A stretch of 64,000 nt of DNA from Chaetomium olivaceum (lineage: Eukaryota > Ascomycota > Sordariomycetes > Sordariales > Chaetomiaceae), in contig JAYWVB010000002.1 of assembly GCA_039881045.1 (NCBI GenBank), positions 496,001 through 560,000 of the forward strand. The letters are read 5' to 3'. A program made the translations under genes and the position numbers. The notes beneath the pieces were generated by a model. The model was given only the letters and a program-made list of their open reading frames with translations. It was not told the DNA's origin and ran no database searches. Of this stretch, positions 44,327-56,782 are shown piece after piece; the first letter of the stretch is position 1; every line of letters starts with the position of its first letter.

Positions 44327-46707
44327 ATGCAATCTGAGAACCCCTTAACCGCGGACAAGGGCATGGGAGCTGCCGTAAAGGACCTCCTCCCGGTCCCGGC
44401 AACAAATCCTACTGACCTCGATATTGGGGGCCAAGGTCCCACCACCGCGCCAGGGGATGGACCAACATTCTCTCATGCTCTGGCCACAGAACCACGCAAT
44501 AATGGGAACGACACGCAATACCACCCGGAAAAGGATGTAGTAAACTTGGGGTGGAACGAGCCTAAGCAAAAGATTGCAGCACCGCTAGTAGCCGGCATGG
44601 ATAATGAAGAGCTTTGGCTGCTTGTTCGGCGATTCAACAAGGTAGGTGGCGGGCAGAAAGTTGGCATCTAGGGCACGAGCTAACATAACCAGCAAATCTA
44701 CGATGTTAAGGCCACTTCTTACCTGCCCCCGGGCGGTTTGGACCTCAACATCGCTGATGATGAGGAATTCTCGCCCGACAAGATGCGCGCCAACATCGAG
44801 CGGCTTTACATGACGGTTGGTGTTGGCCTCCTTGCCGCTTGGAAGCACGTTGCACGCCTTCGGTCTTGGAAAGAGAGGAGACGCACTACCTACTTCGCCG
44901 CAACTTACTTCGTCGCCTGGTCCTTGGATCTTCTCAGTCCGCTCCTTTCAGCTGTCTTACTGGCACTTATCGGATCTCCCCACGCACGCGAGGTATTGTT
45001 CCCGCCGGCCCCAGTTGCTCTAGTCGACAGCAAAACGGGCGGGGTGCAGAAGCCAAAGGCAGGCGTCCTCGGCAGTCATGACAGCGCCACGGGCGCGCCG
45101 GAGAATCACAAGGGGGAGGCGGTGGAACAGGAAGCCAGCAACTTTGTCAGTGGCATTGCTTCGGTTGCCCTAAGCAGCGCTGCCGGTAAACACCCACAAG
45201 GTGACCCGGACTGGGAGGATAATATGGCGGCGGATGTAGCACCTGATCCGACGGCCCTCGCAACAAGCACCGTTGACGCTAAGGATAAGGCGAGTGGTGG
45301 GAAACCGGGGTCGAAACATGACAAGACCAAAGTCCCCATGGAGACGGTCATATGGACTAAAATGCGGCCCATCATGCACACCATCGGCACTATCGCAGAC
45401 ACGTGGGAGCGGCTTGCCAAGTAAGTCTTACTTATCCACCCTTATCCGAAGAATAACACAAACAATACTAACATTTTGGCAGCGCTCTCTCACCCATCCC
45501 GCTATTCCCCTCCGAAGTCTACCGTCTTCGCTTCATCACCATTCTCCTGCCCCTTCTCGTTGGCTTCTCCCTCTTCGTAACGTCTTACCGCCTGGTAAAG
45601 TGCATCTCTTTTCTGATCGGCGCCGTCTTCTTTGGCGACCCAATTCTCTCGAGGGGCTTTGACTGGCTGAACCGAACCATCCCCAACTGGCAAAAGCTGC
45701 TGGAGCCGCGGAAGTAAGCCTTCTTCACTACCCTACGATTCATCACCCTTTTCGCAACAACCACTAACCGGCCCCCCTTTTTCAACAGCACAATTCTCAA
45801 AGGCGTACCCACCAACGCCCAACTAACCCTCACCCTCCTCCGCCACGGCGAAGCCAACCACGCGCCGCTCCCTCCACCCCCACGCACAACCTCCCCGCCA
45901 CCAGACCAACCCGCCCAACTCACATCCACCGACCTCAACACATCAAACACCTCCGACCCACCACTCAACGCAACCCCAGCCGAGCTCAACGCCGCCATCC
46001 ACCCTTCCCCCCACCCAAGCGCAAACCCATACCCAAACCCAAACACCCCCAACAACACCAGCACCGACCAGCATCACACCCGCAAAACAAGCACCGGCGC
46101 CAAAATACTTAACCTCTTCAAAGGCACCACGCGCGGCGTCGTCAAAACCGCCATCGGCACCGACACGGTGCGCGCCAAAGCCGGCAGCGAGCCCGCCAAG
46201 GACCGGCTGGGCGTGATCCCCCCCGCTCCCGCAGCAGCAGCAGCTGGCTCCAAATCCAAATCCGGCTCCGGCTCCGGTTCCGAGTCCGAGCCGGCGGGGC
46301 CAGCCGAGTTCGAGGCCCGCTGCAACGGGCAAAAGGGCACCGTGTACCTGTCGACGGGCGGGGCGACGGTGCCTGTGGTGGCGTTTGGGCAGGGGCAGGG
46401 GCAGGGTCACAGGGGGAAGAAGGCGCAGAGTGTGAAGCCGGTATGGAGTGTGCCTGTTGCAGACGTGGCTGAGATTAGAAAGATTGGGGGGTATGGGTGG
46501 AAGGCGAAGTTGGTGGTGGGGTGGTCGATGGAGAGGGAGGTGAAGGATGGGTTGGTGATTCGGACGGTGGCTGGGGAAGAGCACAAGATTACGGCCGTGC
46601 CGTTGAGGGATGAGTTGTTTAACCGGCTTGGCTGCGGTGGGAGGGCAGAAGTGGGAAGCTTGGTGAGTGAAATGGAACTGTACGATAATCATACCTTAGT
46701 GAGGTGA
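44327..46707 (+). CDS. DUF3292-family membrane protein
   Basis: Four exons: 44327-44641, 44693-45420, 45483-45713 and 45789-46707, in phase. The family signature begins with NEELWLLVRRFNKQIYDVK and PPGGLDLNIADDEEFSPDKMRANIERLY. A hydrophobic pair follows (TYFVAWSLDLLSPLLSAVLLALI), then NALSPIPLFPSEVYRLRF and further membrane helices (ILLPLLVGFSLFV, ISFLIGAVFFGDPIL). The C-terminal half contains a Ser/Gly/Glu-rich low-complexity linker and a PH-like beta-rich segment (GTVYLS...VWSVPVADVAEIRKIGGYGWKAKLVVGW, cited in parts). DUF3292 proteins are specific to fungi, with no established function, probably in an internal membrane. The gene is intact. Confidence 0.82.
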
Positions 46708-47029
46708 GTCAACAAGCAGTTGATAGGTAAGGAGAACGTCCACGAACTTGATTCTACGGGCTATCCTCCGCTACGTCCAACACCCGGGGTGACTGCCAAG
46801 TAATGATGAATGTCGAACGGTCACGCTCACAAGCAATCTGGATGCACCAAATCCTGGCAAAAGACTGCATTAGGCATTTCAGTCTATCATGCAACCATAG
46901 AAACCCTGACTCTAAACTCCCCAGCTCAACTGAACAAAAACATCATTCCCAACGCCGTCAACCATTAAAGAATATTAATTGTCCTCTGAGAAGACCAACC
47001 CGCAAACGCAATATCTTCCCCACCCATCC
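46708..47029. other. convergent intergenic region
   Basis: The DUF3292 gene and the GPI-protein gene converge here. I see nothing in it beyond ordinary 3' flanks. Confidence 0.5.
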
Positions 47030-47800
47030 TCAAGCAAGAACCACAGTCCACAAGAGGGTCAACACCCCCACAGCGCCAACAACAGCGGTATTTGAAATGC
47101 TGCTCTGGGCCGCGCCAGCCTCCAGGTCAGCCGCCTTGATGTTGCCACCCTGCTTCCCCGAGGGTGGCTGCCCCTTGCCACCGCTACCGAGCGACGAGTT
47201 GGACGACTTGGTGAGATCGAGCGCCCAGCGGTAGCACGGCTCCTCCGCGACCTGCCGCATCTTGGCTGTCTGCTCGCCGCAAGCGTTGAACAGCTCAGAC
47301 ACCTTGGCCCAGATGGGAAGGATGAATGTCGTGTGGCGGGCCTGCTGGAAGCGGCTCAGATCCTGCGACCCATACGACTTGAAGCGGGCCTTGAAGTCCA
47401 TCTCTCCGCACGTGTCGCGGTCCACGCCGCCCATCTTGTCGGCCATGGCCTTGAGGGAGGGCGCGTAGGTCGGCGTGGGTGTGAGTTGCGGTGTGATGCG
47501 GGCGGCGACCTGCGAGCACTTGTCTGGATTGGTTGGGGTGCCGGTGCCTGTTGGGCTGGCGGGGACCTTGGTGAGCACGAAGACCGATGGCTTTCCAGTC
47601 TGCTGAGATGTCGCCGTGTTGGTGGCGGGGAAGGCCGGTCGTTGCCCAATGGGAGCACCAGGGGGGACCTGGCTGGGAGTGAAAGTGCCGGGAGTTGGTC
47701 TGACGGCGGGAGGTGTGGCGACAGGAGTGAGAGGGAGCTCGGCTGCGGTAGCCAAGGCCAGGAGGCCGGCGAAGACCGGGAGGGTGGCAAAGGAACGCAT
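47030..47800 (-). CDS. GPI-anchored cell-surface protein, hypothetical
   Basis: The start is the ATG at 47798-47800 (MRSFATLPVFAGLLALATAAE), which opens with a clear signal peptide; an upstream in-frame extension to 48175 is probably untranslated. The 256-residue protein has a Pro/Thr-rich region (about residues 25-100), then a Cys-containing domain (DRDTCGEMDFKARFKSYG, ELFNACGEQTAKMR, EEPCYRWALDLTKSS). A Ser/Gly/Ala-rich stretch and a hydrophobic C-terminus (TAVVGAVGVLTLLWTVVLA) follow, as expected for GPI attachment. It should sit on the plasma membrane or in the wall. I do not recognise the family. No introns or defects are seen. Confidence 0.75.
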   Translation of the reverse strand: MRSFATLPVFAGLLALATAAELPLTPVATPPAVRPTPGTFTPSQVPPGAPIGQRPAFPATNTATSQQTGKPSVFVLTKVPASPTGTGTPTNPDKCSQVAARITPQLTPTPTYAPSLKAMADKMGGVDRDTCGEMDFKARFKSYGSQDLSRFQQARHTTFILPIWAKVSELFNACGEQTAKMRQVAEEPCYRWALDLTKSSNSSLGSGGKGQPPSGKQGGNIKAADLEAGAAQSSISNTAVVGAVGVLTLLWTVVLA

Positions 47801-48663
47801 GGTGATGATGAGTGTAGGCTTGGTTTTAGTGATGGATGTCAACGTTGATGATGGATGACAGAACTGAAGCAATGAACAAAAATGAGGCAACAGCGTGGAT
47901 TTGGAGTTGAAGATGCGAGAGAAAGTTGGCAAAGGTGGAAGAGAGGGAGAGGCTGCAGAAATCCCTCTTATGCTTCGAAACAGCCAGCCGCCATTGCCTC
48001 TACCTTCCTCCGTCGCCTCGTCCACGCCCTTTCTTGTTTTGAATGTGCCAGTACCCCAGTTCGCAAGAGCCGTCGCCAACTCAATCGAGACTTCCACCTC
48101 GACCCTTCCGTCTTGGCTAAACAACTTCGCGGATAGCACGTGTGGAAAGACCAACCAAAGCAACACGACGCCCAATGGACAAGCAATTGCCCTATCAAAG
48201 GATTCGGTACTGAAAAGTGCATGATAATGAAAGTGTCAGAACTTTGAAGAAGCTTGACACCTGCCATTCACTTGCCTTTTTACAACAACTGGTTCTTCCC
48301 CTCACCGCAATCGAGGATCTTGATCTTGAGCTTAGGGAAGGCAGCCAGCAACAAAGCCACGATGGCAGGGAAGTAGCTACAGTTTTGAAACCCTTATTTC
48401 TCATCCGTTGGCACTGCTGCGAGGAACAGGTACCTTACGTTTTGATCCGGTGGGTGGTGATGTGAGCTGGGGTTTGGCATTCGAAAAGCTAGGACAACAA
48501 CTACCAACACCGCGGGACAGGAACCGAAAATTACATTGAACAATTCAATACTCCTGAAAAGCTGCTCTTGGCTTTTCCTTTTTGTTTTGTATCTCAAGTC
48601 GCACGGCATACCGAAGCCTATTGTGGTATCCAAGAGTCCGAGTTAACACTTTCCCCTGAACGA
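47801..48663. other. intergenic region
   Basis: This holds the promoter and probable 5' leader of the GPI-protein gene (an open frame in phase continues upstream to 48175 but lacks coding features) and the 3' flank of the nitrate reductase gene. No separate gene is supported. Confidence 0.5.
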
Positions 48664-51600
48664 TCAGAATCCAAACAGGTCCTCATCCTCCACATATCCC
48701 CATTCTACCACACGTCAGTCAGTGCCCATCATTAGCATCAGCACCGGAGACGAAAACATCACGCACCTTTCAATGCCGGTAGGGCAACCATTCGCACCAA
48801 ACCGGGCGGCCCACACAAGAACACAGCGCTCCCCTCCCCCGGCGGAAACAGCACCTTCTTCAACAAGTCAGCATCCACCAACCCCCTCTTCCCCTCCCAA
48901 TCCTCCCCCGCCTCACTCAACACATGCGTCACCTTCACCCTCCCGTCACTCTCCTTCTCAAACCGATCCAGCTCCTCCTTCAGCAGTATATCCTCCTCCG
49001 CCCGATTCGCATCCACCGCCCTCACCTCCGTCCTGTCCCGTTTTCCCTCCCCGTCCTCATCCCCGCCGCCAACCCCCCGGTCTTGATTCTGCAAAATCGC
49101 CGCCATCAACGCGTACCCCGGCGTGATCCCCGAGCCCCCTAACACCAAGGAAACGCGCGGAAAGCGCAGGCAGCGCGGCTGCGGTGCGAACGCTCCCGTG
49201 ATCAGGAACCCCGAGTTGCCCAGGTACACAATGTCTCCCGTCGGGCCCCGGATCTCGACCTCCTCGCCGAGTGGCATGCAGTCGAGCAGGTTGGAGAGGG
49301 CGCCGCCGGGCTGGGAGGAGGTGGGGAAGTAGGTTTTGATGGTTAGGTCGAAGGTGGAGGTGGAGTTTTGGGTGTTGTGGTTGTTGGGGGGTGGGGTGGA
49401 TGAGGAAGAGGGCTGGGGCTGGGGTTGTTGTGTTTGGGGTTCAGTGTGGAAGGGGGTGGTGGGTGATTCGGGCGGCGTGGGCGGTTGCTTTCCTTGGTGA
49501 CCTTTTTCTTTTTCTCTGTCAGGGGAGTTGCTGACTGGGGCGGCCTCGCGCGCTGGACTCGCCAGTGGGGAGGGCATGACCGGTCGGGTCGGGGTGTATG
49601 GCCGGACGAGCATCTTGTCTTTCAGGTGGAAACCCACTTGGATGTGCTGGCAAGTCCCGAGACCAAGTTCGGGTTTGCCCGGGGGCAACTCAAAGGTGTA
49701 AGTCCGCGTGTCGCTGCTAATCTCACGTCGGTCGACCAGCTTGACGGGCACCCAGCGGTGCTTCTGCAAAGCCAACGGCGCACCTTCCTCGCCCTGCTGG
49801 GAGCCCTTGGCCCTCTCCTTTGCAGCTCTTTCGGCCGTCTGCTTGATGAAGCTGGCCGTCTTATCCGTTACCACACCGAGAATGCATTCTGACACGGCCA
49901 TTAATGGATAACGTCAACCACGGAGAAGGGTTGCCTACCTTGCAACTTGTTGTACCCATAATCATCATGAATGCTCGAAAACTCCTCGGTTGTGTCGTGG
50001 TGGCACTTGCCAGCGTGCGACATGATGGCTGCCGCGCCGCCCGGATGCCAGGAAAGCACGCTGGTCGCGTCGTACACCTTGTTGTCGACCACAATCCAGC
50101 AGTCACCTTCCTTGTCGTGTTTTTCGATCTCCTCACGAGTGAACTGCTTCTGTGGAGTAGCTGCGTTCTGCTTGGCTTGCGCAGTCTTTAATTCCTCAGA
50201 CGGCTGCATCCATCCACCCTCACCAGCAGCAGCTTCAGTTGGATGCCGGAACAGCACTGCCGGACTCCCGTCCTTCTCGTCCTGGGCTGTCTCCGTCTTG
50301 ACGGTATACCACGAATTATTCATCATGCCGAGGATATTCCACTTGTAATCCCTCGGCTGCATGTTCTTGCCCGCATCAGAGCACCTCACCATAATACTCG
50401 GCGCCCTCACCAAATCCGCCAACTCCACCTCCACCTCCCAAAACGCCCACGCCCAGAACTTATTCCCATGTCTGATCGGATACTCCGGGAACTGCCTCTC
50501 CGCAAACAACCAACTCCCCCCCTCATCCAGCGACACCTCCACCTGCTGCACCTCCAACCCCGCTCCAGCATACGCGAACCCCTTCACCTTATACCCCTCC
50601 CCCCTCCCCACATCCCTCAATAACACCCTCTCCCCTGCGCCGGCCGACAAACCATCGACGACAGCACCATCTCATTGCACAGCGTACTCGGATGCCGAAA
50701 CAGTGCCTCGGCCAGCCTCCCCTCCTTCTCCCTCACCACCTCGGGCACCACCCGATTATCCCACACATGGTAGTGGCTCTCATTCTCGCGGTCGCTCGTC
50801 CAGATCCGCCGCAGCCACTTCACGCACCGGCCCCCGACATACCCCGGAATCATCACCCGCACGGGGTACCCGTGGTCGGGCGGCAGCGGCACGTCGTTCA
50901 TGTGTGTGGCCAGCAGCACGTCCCGCCCGGCGTCCATCGCGTGCGCCAGCGGGATGCACGTCTCGTACGTCCCGCCGCTGGGGGAGTCGGCCCCGGCGAA
51001 GTGCACCCACATGCGCTGCGTGCTGTTGTTGTTGTTGTTGCCCTGCTCTGTGGTGGTGGTGGTGGCAGTGGCTGGGTCGGGCACGCCGGCGTCGAGGAGC
51101 ACGGAGCGCAGGGTGGGGCCCTTCCAGTAGGCGCAGCCGACGGAGGCGGCGGCGTTGTTGGCGCCCTTGGTCTTGCGGAGGAGGTTGAGCTCCTTGCGCC
51201 GGTTGCCGGTGCAGGCCATCACGATGGGGATGTTGATGACGGAGGCGGCGTAGCGCGTCTTGAGCTGGTCCATGGTCAGGGAGAGGGTCTTGCCGTTGTG
51301 CGTGACGTCGAGGCGGTGGAATTCCCACAGCAGTCGCGGGACGGAGCCGTGGTTGCGGATGAAATGCAGTTCGTTCGGGGTGATCAGGCCGCCTTCGTGG
51401 AGGCGGGTGATGGTGGGTTCTGCGTTCATCGGGTGTTTGCCTGTCAGTCGGATGAGGTCGGGACAGCGGGGGAGCCAGTTGTCGGGGGTGAACTGGTCTT
51501 GCTCGTCGATGGTGATGGAAGAGCGGTTGTGGGTTTGGGGGCTCTTTTGCTTGCCGTCGTTGACCTTTAAGGAGGCCATGGTGCGTGCGTCGCGCTCAAC

Positions 51601-52182
51601 GGCTGCCAAAAAGGATTGTTCTTCGGGGGTGAGATCGGGTTCCCTTTTGCTCCCCTTTCCTCCCTTGGAGTTCCCAGACTCTTCTTGTTTCTCTTGGGAT
51701 TTTGCTTGATCGTCGTTCTTGCTGTCCTTGTCTGTTCTATTCTCCCCCTCCTTCTTTTTCCTCGTCTCTTCCTCCTTTTTCCGCTTTTCAACATTCGCCG
51801 GCCAATTCTGCTGGTTCTTGACCCAGTCCTCGGTTGTGTCCAATACGTAGCGCCAGCCCAGGGACCGGTTATCTGGGTACCGCAGATGGAAATCCTCTTG
51901 GCTCTCGATCAGATCACGGAAGTTGATCAAGTCGCCCGTAGATGCCCTGCGATCCAAGTCCTCCCTCATGCGTCGCGAAACCTCCACTTCCTCCTGATGG
52001 CGGAAGTGCGTAAAACCTGGACGGCGTCCATCGTGGTTTTTGAACCCGATAGCATGAGAATGAAGTTTTACCCAGTCCGGCTCGTCCCTTATATCCTGCG
52101 CCGAGGACCCAGGGTGGTCCGTTACAATCACTTCCCATGGAATATCTTTAGCCATTTTGGAGTATGGGATAGCGGTAGCCAT
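48664..52182 (-). CDS. niaD: NADPH nitrate reductase, frameshifted as assembled
   Basis: The enzyme reduces nitrate to nitrite in the cytosol, the first step of nitrate assimilation. Domains in order: molybdenum cofactor domain with the Mo-ligand cysteine (IVMACTGNRRKELNL) and its dimerisation part (VKGFAYAGAGLEVQQVEVSLDEG, cited in two blocks), cytochrome b5 with heme motif SWHPGGAAAIMSHAGK, then FAD domain (RPYTPTRP) and NADPH domain (VLGGSGITPGYALM, FLCGPPG). Introns lie at 49889-49938 and 48705-48766; the last exon ends in DEDLFGF. In the C run at 50632-50635 the frame is one base short: the sequence resumes as VLLRDVG in the next frame. Two low-complexity insertions are notable, a Lys/Glu-rich one near the N-terminus and a Pro/Gln/Ser-rich one inside the FAD domain. 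The start is at 52182. Confidence 0.88.
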
Positions 52183-52583
52183 TGTAAAGCAGCGGAAGTA
52201 AGGGCCCGCTGAGCTTCCATTTGAGTTTCTAATTATCTGCAGGAAACAAGCATTGCCAAGCTACTCATGGAGTGTATCAAAGGCGTGACCAGAGTAGACG
52301 AGTCGGGTAAATGAAGCTGTGTGATGACGTCTTTGGAATGTCATAGTACCCCTTATTGGTGCATCGGCCCAAGATTGCCGTTTCTTTGACTGATCATTGG
52401 CACAGTCCGCGGAGATGTGTTTACCTTACTAGACCCGGTTAGAACGGCACAATGGCTCAAAAGTATGGGAAACCAAAAACGAGAGTTAGTGGTGAGAAAG
52501 GGGCAACGACTGGAGGGGGTGGAGCTGCAAGACAAGACTCCATCAGGGGTAAATGGAAACAGCAGCATCCAACCAAAAAACAC
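52183..52583. promoter_or_regulatory. upstream region of the nitrate reductase gene
   Basis: About 400 bases between the nitrate reductase start and the tRNA gene. One GATA-type site (AGATAA on the minus strand, 52233-52238) is visible 50 bases from the start codon, as expected for AreA/NIT2 nitrogen control. I did not find a convincing NirA-type site by eye. Confidence 0.45.
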
Positions 52584-52668
52584 GGTTCTATAGTGTAGTT
52601 GGTTATCACTTCGGATTCTGACTCTCCAAGTCTTTCCGGCGACCCCGGTTCGAGTCCGGGTAGGACCT
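52584..52668 (+). tRNA. tRNA-Gln (anticodon CTG) with a short intron
   Basis: The acceptor arm ggttcta (52584-52590) pairs with taggacc (52661-52667). The A box (tagtgtagttggttatcac) and B box (ggttcgagtcc) are both present. The anticodon loop ttCTGac reads glutamine codon CAG. An intron of about 12 bases (near 52623-52634) lies just 3' of the anticodon, before the other half of the anticodon stem (tccgg). A TTTT terminator follows at 52673. Confidence 0.92.
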
Positions 52669-53133
52669 CTCCTTTTGCTCTTGCTTCGTGCCCGAGTTCT
52701 GTTTTCTTTTTGTTCATATTTCGCCCCTGGCGTGTTTTCGGCGTTGAAATTAACACACTGACTCAGTGCACCACCATTTTCACCTCCATCCCAGCCAGCA
52801 CTTATTGTGCAATGCAATAGGGGTTATTGTTGTCGCAATTGGATGAGACCTTCCTTCAGTCACCAGGCAATGGAACACATTGCTGCGCAAAGGGGGCTTT
52901 GATGCAAATGATAAGGATAGTGAATTCGACACCCATTAGATTATCCAATCCGAACACACAACAAAAAAGACACAAATCACACTGGTATCAAACCCCCCGC
53001 ATTATCTCATCCAGGCATGAAATGCCCATCACCCACCAACCCTCCACCCCAACCACATTACCTGGCAACCAAGCAAGCACTCACAACCACCACGCAACGC
53101 ACCTGCCTCCCACCCCCCCACATCCCCAGCGAT
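52669..53133. other. intergenic region
   Basis: 3' flank of the tRNA and of the oxygenase gene. A C/A-rich stretch occupies about 53035-53130. No gene is seen. Confidence 0.5.
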
Positions 53134-56100
53134 TCACTCATCCCACCTGACCTTCATGGTGATGGGCCACTCCCCCTTGGCGCCCCAATCCTCGCGCAGG
53201 TACTCGACCGCGCCCTCGACGCCGCTGACGCCCACCACGCGCTTCAGCTCGCCCTGGGGCCCCAGCGCCCGGCTCAGGTTGGGCCGCTTGAACAAGGCGC
53301 GGAACATCTCGGTCAGCGCGGCCTCGGCCACGTCCCGCCCGGCCGCGCCCAAGAAGGACGCGTTCGGGAGCGCCGCGATGTGCAGGTAGCTCTCGCGCGG
53401 CCGCGACGGGTCGACTGTGTCGGCGCCGGCGGACTGTGGAGCAGGGTTTGTTAGCTGCATGCTGATGGTGCGGATGTTGGGGAGGAGAGAGGGAGGGCTT
53501 ACCGAGGTGACGGCAATGCGGTCGCCAGCTTGGACCTGGATGGTGGCGCCATCCGCCGCAGTGAGGGTGTCGGCTGCGGTGGCCTCGTAGTGAAGCTTGG
53601 TGGAGCCCGAGAGGCGGACGCCTTCGAGTGCGTACCCCAGCAGCAGGGCGTCGGACTGCTCCGACGTGGGCTGGGCGGCGAGGGACCGGATTGCCTCGAT
53701 GTGAGCCGCGCCCTTGGGGGAGAGGTAGAAATCGGCTGCCTCGGCGAACTGGGACTCTTGTTAGTGAGGTGGTTTAAGGAAAAGGACACAAAAAGGCTTA
53801 CAAGCTTCGCCTGGTACGGCACGATGGCGGCGCTGCTCGCGAGGACGTGGCCCCAGGTGATGTCGTGGTTGCTCAACCCGACCTTGGACAGGGCCTTGAT
53901 CAGGTTCATGCCGTATGCGTTTAGCACATCGTTCTTCGCCGGTTTGGGGCTCTTGACCTTGCGCTCGATCGAGGAGGCCAACTGGGCGGCGACCGTCTTG
54001 GCTGCCTCGAACAAGGGGAACTTCTTGACAGGGTCGGGGTTGGTGAAGACGGCTTCGGCGACGGTGGCGAGCACGGCATACAGCTCATGGTCGGTGTAGA
54101 TGCCCTTGGGGTTGGTCTTGGACTTCAGGGGAAGGCCGAACAGAGCGGAAACAAAACGGGTCGGCGCTACGTTGCCAATATCGCGCACGACATCAACCAT
54201 TTTGTGGCCGCCAAGGTGGTAGCTCTCAGAGCTAAGTAGCTGCTCCGTCACGCTGCTGTAAAACGCCTTGACCTGGGCCACAAGGTCGGCTGTAGCCAGC
54301 GGCTGGTTAACCTCGTGGCGGTGACGGTCATGGTGAGTCGAGTCGGCAGAGAGCTTAGCCTTGCCCTTAGGAGCGAGAGCATCGAGGTTGGCGTGCCACG
54401 ACGACTTGTACTTGTCGGGGTTGGCAAACACCCGCTGAGCTCCCTCGAACGAGCCGCATTCGGTCTCGCGGGCGATACGGGTGGGGCGCGTGAAGTCGAA
54501 GAGGTGGTCACGCTTCAGGTCCTTCAGGATCTTCTCGTTCTCCGAGGGCACCACCATGGGGTAGTGCGCGTAGACCGAGTTGTGCTTGAAGTGGTGCGGG
54601 AACGCGCGGATAAACAGCTTGTAGAAGACGCAGCCGTGGTTGACGTTTAGGTCATACTGCACGTCATTGTAGCCCCAGTTGGTCAGGTTGCGGGAGCTGT
54701 AGTCCACAGTGTAGTGGCGATCACCGCGCACGAGGCAGACAGCATCGGACAGAACCACGCGGGAGATGGTGTACGTCGGGGCAATTCCGACACCGGGAAC
54801 CATGGGCGCCTTGTGCTCCTCGGCAACCAAGCCAGGGTAAAGCTCGACAAAGTCGGGGTGGTCGTACAGACGACGGAGAGCATCCGAAACGCCAGGATCC
54901 GAGTTGATGTCCTCAAACGACTCGTACGGCTTGAGACCGAAGTGCTTCCGGAACTCGTTCAGGCCCGCGACGTTCCACTTCCGACCCTGAATGATACCCA
55001 GGATCTCGATGGCACGCATCGACGTGGGCACGTTCCGCCCGCCAAAGGACCCGGCAACGTCCTCGACGGAAGAGGTGATGCACTCGACGAGGTCATCGTC
55101 GTTGAACTTGCCGTCGGGACCCCTCTTGTAGTTGTTGAACGGCCGCTCGGCGGGGTCGGCGGGGATCCTGCCTTCAAACTTGCCGAAGCCCATGATGAGA
55201 TCCTGAACGGACACCTGGTCACCTGGCTTTCCAAACAGATCGTAGTAGAACTCCTCGATCCACTTGTCATCCTTCTCCGAAATGCAGCTGTGCCACCGGT
55301 AGCAAAGGTTGAATTCGGCCGACACAACATTGCCTGTCCCGCGCTCAGCACCCTCGGCCGTACCCGCGTCGATACCAGTGTCCTGCCGGGGGTCGAGTGT
55401 CCAGGTGGTGTCAACACGGTTGAGCTGCGGTGGTTAGTTGATACATCCCCACAACCACAGAGTCAAGGAAACCTACATTGACAATATTCCGCACGTAATC
55501 GAGCAGGGTAATGTTGATGTACAGACCGGAGGTGATCAGACGGGCGGTCTGGAAGAGGTCGTTATCGTACTTCTTCCACGCAGCCACAGCCTTCTCACCC
55601 TCCAATTTAGGCGACGGGGGCGTGAACTTGCCGTCCTCGTTGATGGCAATGAGGTTGTTGCAGGTGTGGTTGTGAACGCGGTTGAACATGATCAGAAGCA
55701 CACCAACGCCGGGCGGCATGCCCAGCAGCCGCTTGTCGGCAAAGGCGTCGGCCTTCAGCTTTCCGTCCTTGAACGTCCGGATGCTGTCCTGCATCTCCTG
55801 GTTGCTGCCATAGAGCGGCGACAAGTCAAGGTAGGAAGAAGTCTTGGACTTGTTCATATCCCGATGGTCCGTCCAGAACAAATCTACATGTGCATTAGAA
55901 TCCAACACCGGGCATCTCAAAATGCCGCAACTCACCGTGGATGATAATGCTGGCCCAGTACCAGAGAACGCTTGAAACGTTGTTCGGGTGCTTCTTGTAC
56001 TCGGTACGCTTCATCACCGAGTCGTAGACGAGGTTAGGGTCAGGCAAGGCGCCCTGTCGCAAAACGTTGGTGTTGACAGACCGCGCGTAGGCAGTCCCAG

Positions 56101-56782
56101 CCGCACCCAGTTGCGGGAACATGATGTTCTACTCATCGTCAGCGTTGGTCACCGTTGGCTGGTTATCACGGTCAACCTACATTGTAGGACCCATCGGCCT
56201 GGCGGTATTTGTACTGATCGCCGAGGTACAGCGATGGCGGGTGTTCCAGCGAGTACCAGAGTTCGCCCAGGAAGGTGTTGGTCAGTTCGGTCCGCAGTTT
56301 CGAGTTGCTGGGCAGATTTGCGACCATCTGGATGACGCGCTCCATAATCATGGTCTTATCATCCTTCAACTTCTCGCCCTTCACCTTGGCGACGACCATG
56401 CTCTTCAAGGTCTTAAGATCTGGCAAATCGTCAGCACACACCTCCTTTGCCACGGGTTCCCTGATACCGTACCCGCGATCCGCAGCGCCTTGAGGTCGTC
56501 CCGAAGTTTCCCCCATCTTGGGGTCTCGTAGAATGTGCCGGTACCAGCCTGGGTGGGCAATGGCTTCACCCGTGCCTGGAGCACCTGGCTGTGTCGTTCG
56601 AAAGCGTTGGCAACGCCCTTCTTGTCGGCCTTTGTGGGTTTGAGCTTAAGCGCGTTGGGCTTCGGCTTTGCCTTGCTAGAAAGCCTCTCGCCGATCTCGA
56701 TTGGGGTCGTCGAACTCGCTTGGCTGGTGCCGCTGACCTTTTCGGCACCATTGGCCTTCTCTCCGTTTTGTGTATAGGCCAT
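53134..56782 (-). CDS. psi-producing oxygenase, PpoC-like fatty-acid dioxygenase with degenerate P450 domain
   Basis: Seven exons: 56474-56782, 56182-56419, 55936-56128, 55478-55883, 53802-55424, 53503-53748 and 53134-53433 (ends accurate to a few bases). The N-terminal half is a heme-peroxidase/dioxygenase: VLWYWASIIIHDLFWTDHRD, SSYLDLSPLYGSN, GVGVLLIMFNRVHNH and the catalytic Tyr with proximal His in EFNLCYRWHSCI. The C-terminal half is a P450-type domain. Where active P450s have the heme Cys before LG..D, this protein reads ASFLGAAGRDVAEAAL with no cysteine. The Aspergillus PpoC enzyme also lacks this Cys and forms 10-hydroperoxy products only, so a 10-dioxygenase acting on linoleic/oleic acid is expected. 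The products act as psi factors controlling sexual and asexual sporulation. The frame is intact throughout. Confidence 0.88.

Noticed and set aside
47801..48175. N-terminal extension of the GPI-anchored protein
   Set aside because: The internal ATG at 47800 opens with a perfect signal peptide; the extension would bury it.
50361..51188. 275-codon plus-strand frame opposite the nitrate reductase
   Set aside because: Antisense shadow of the molybdenum domain, with long Arg/Ser/Pro runs only.
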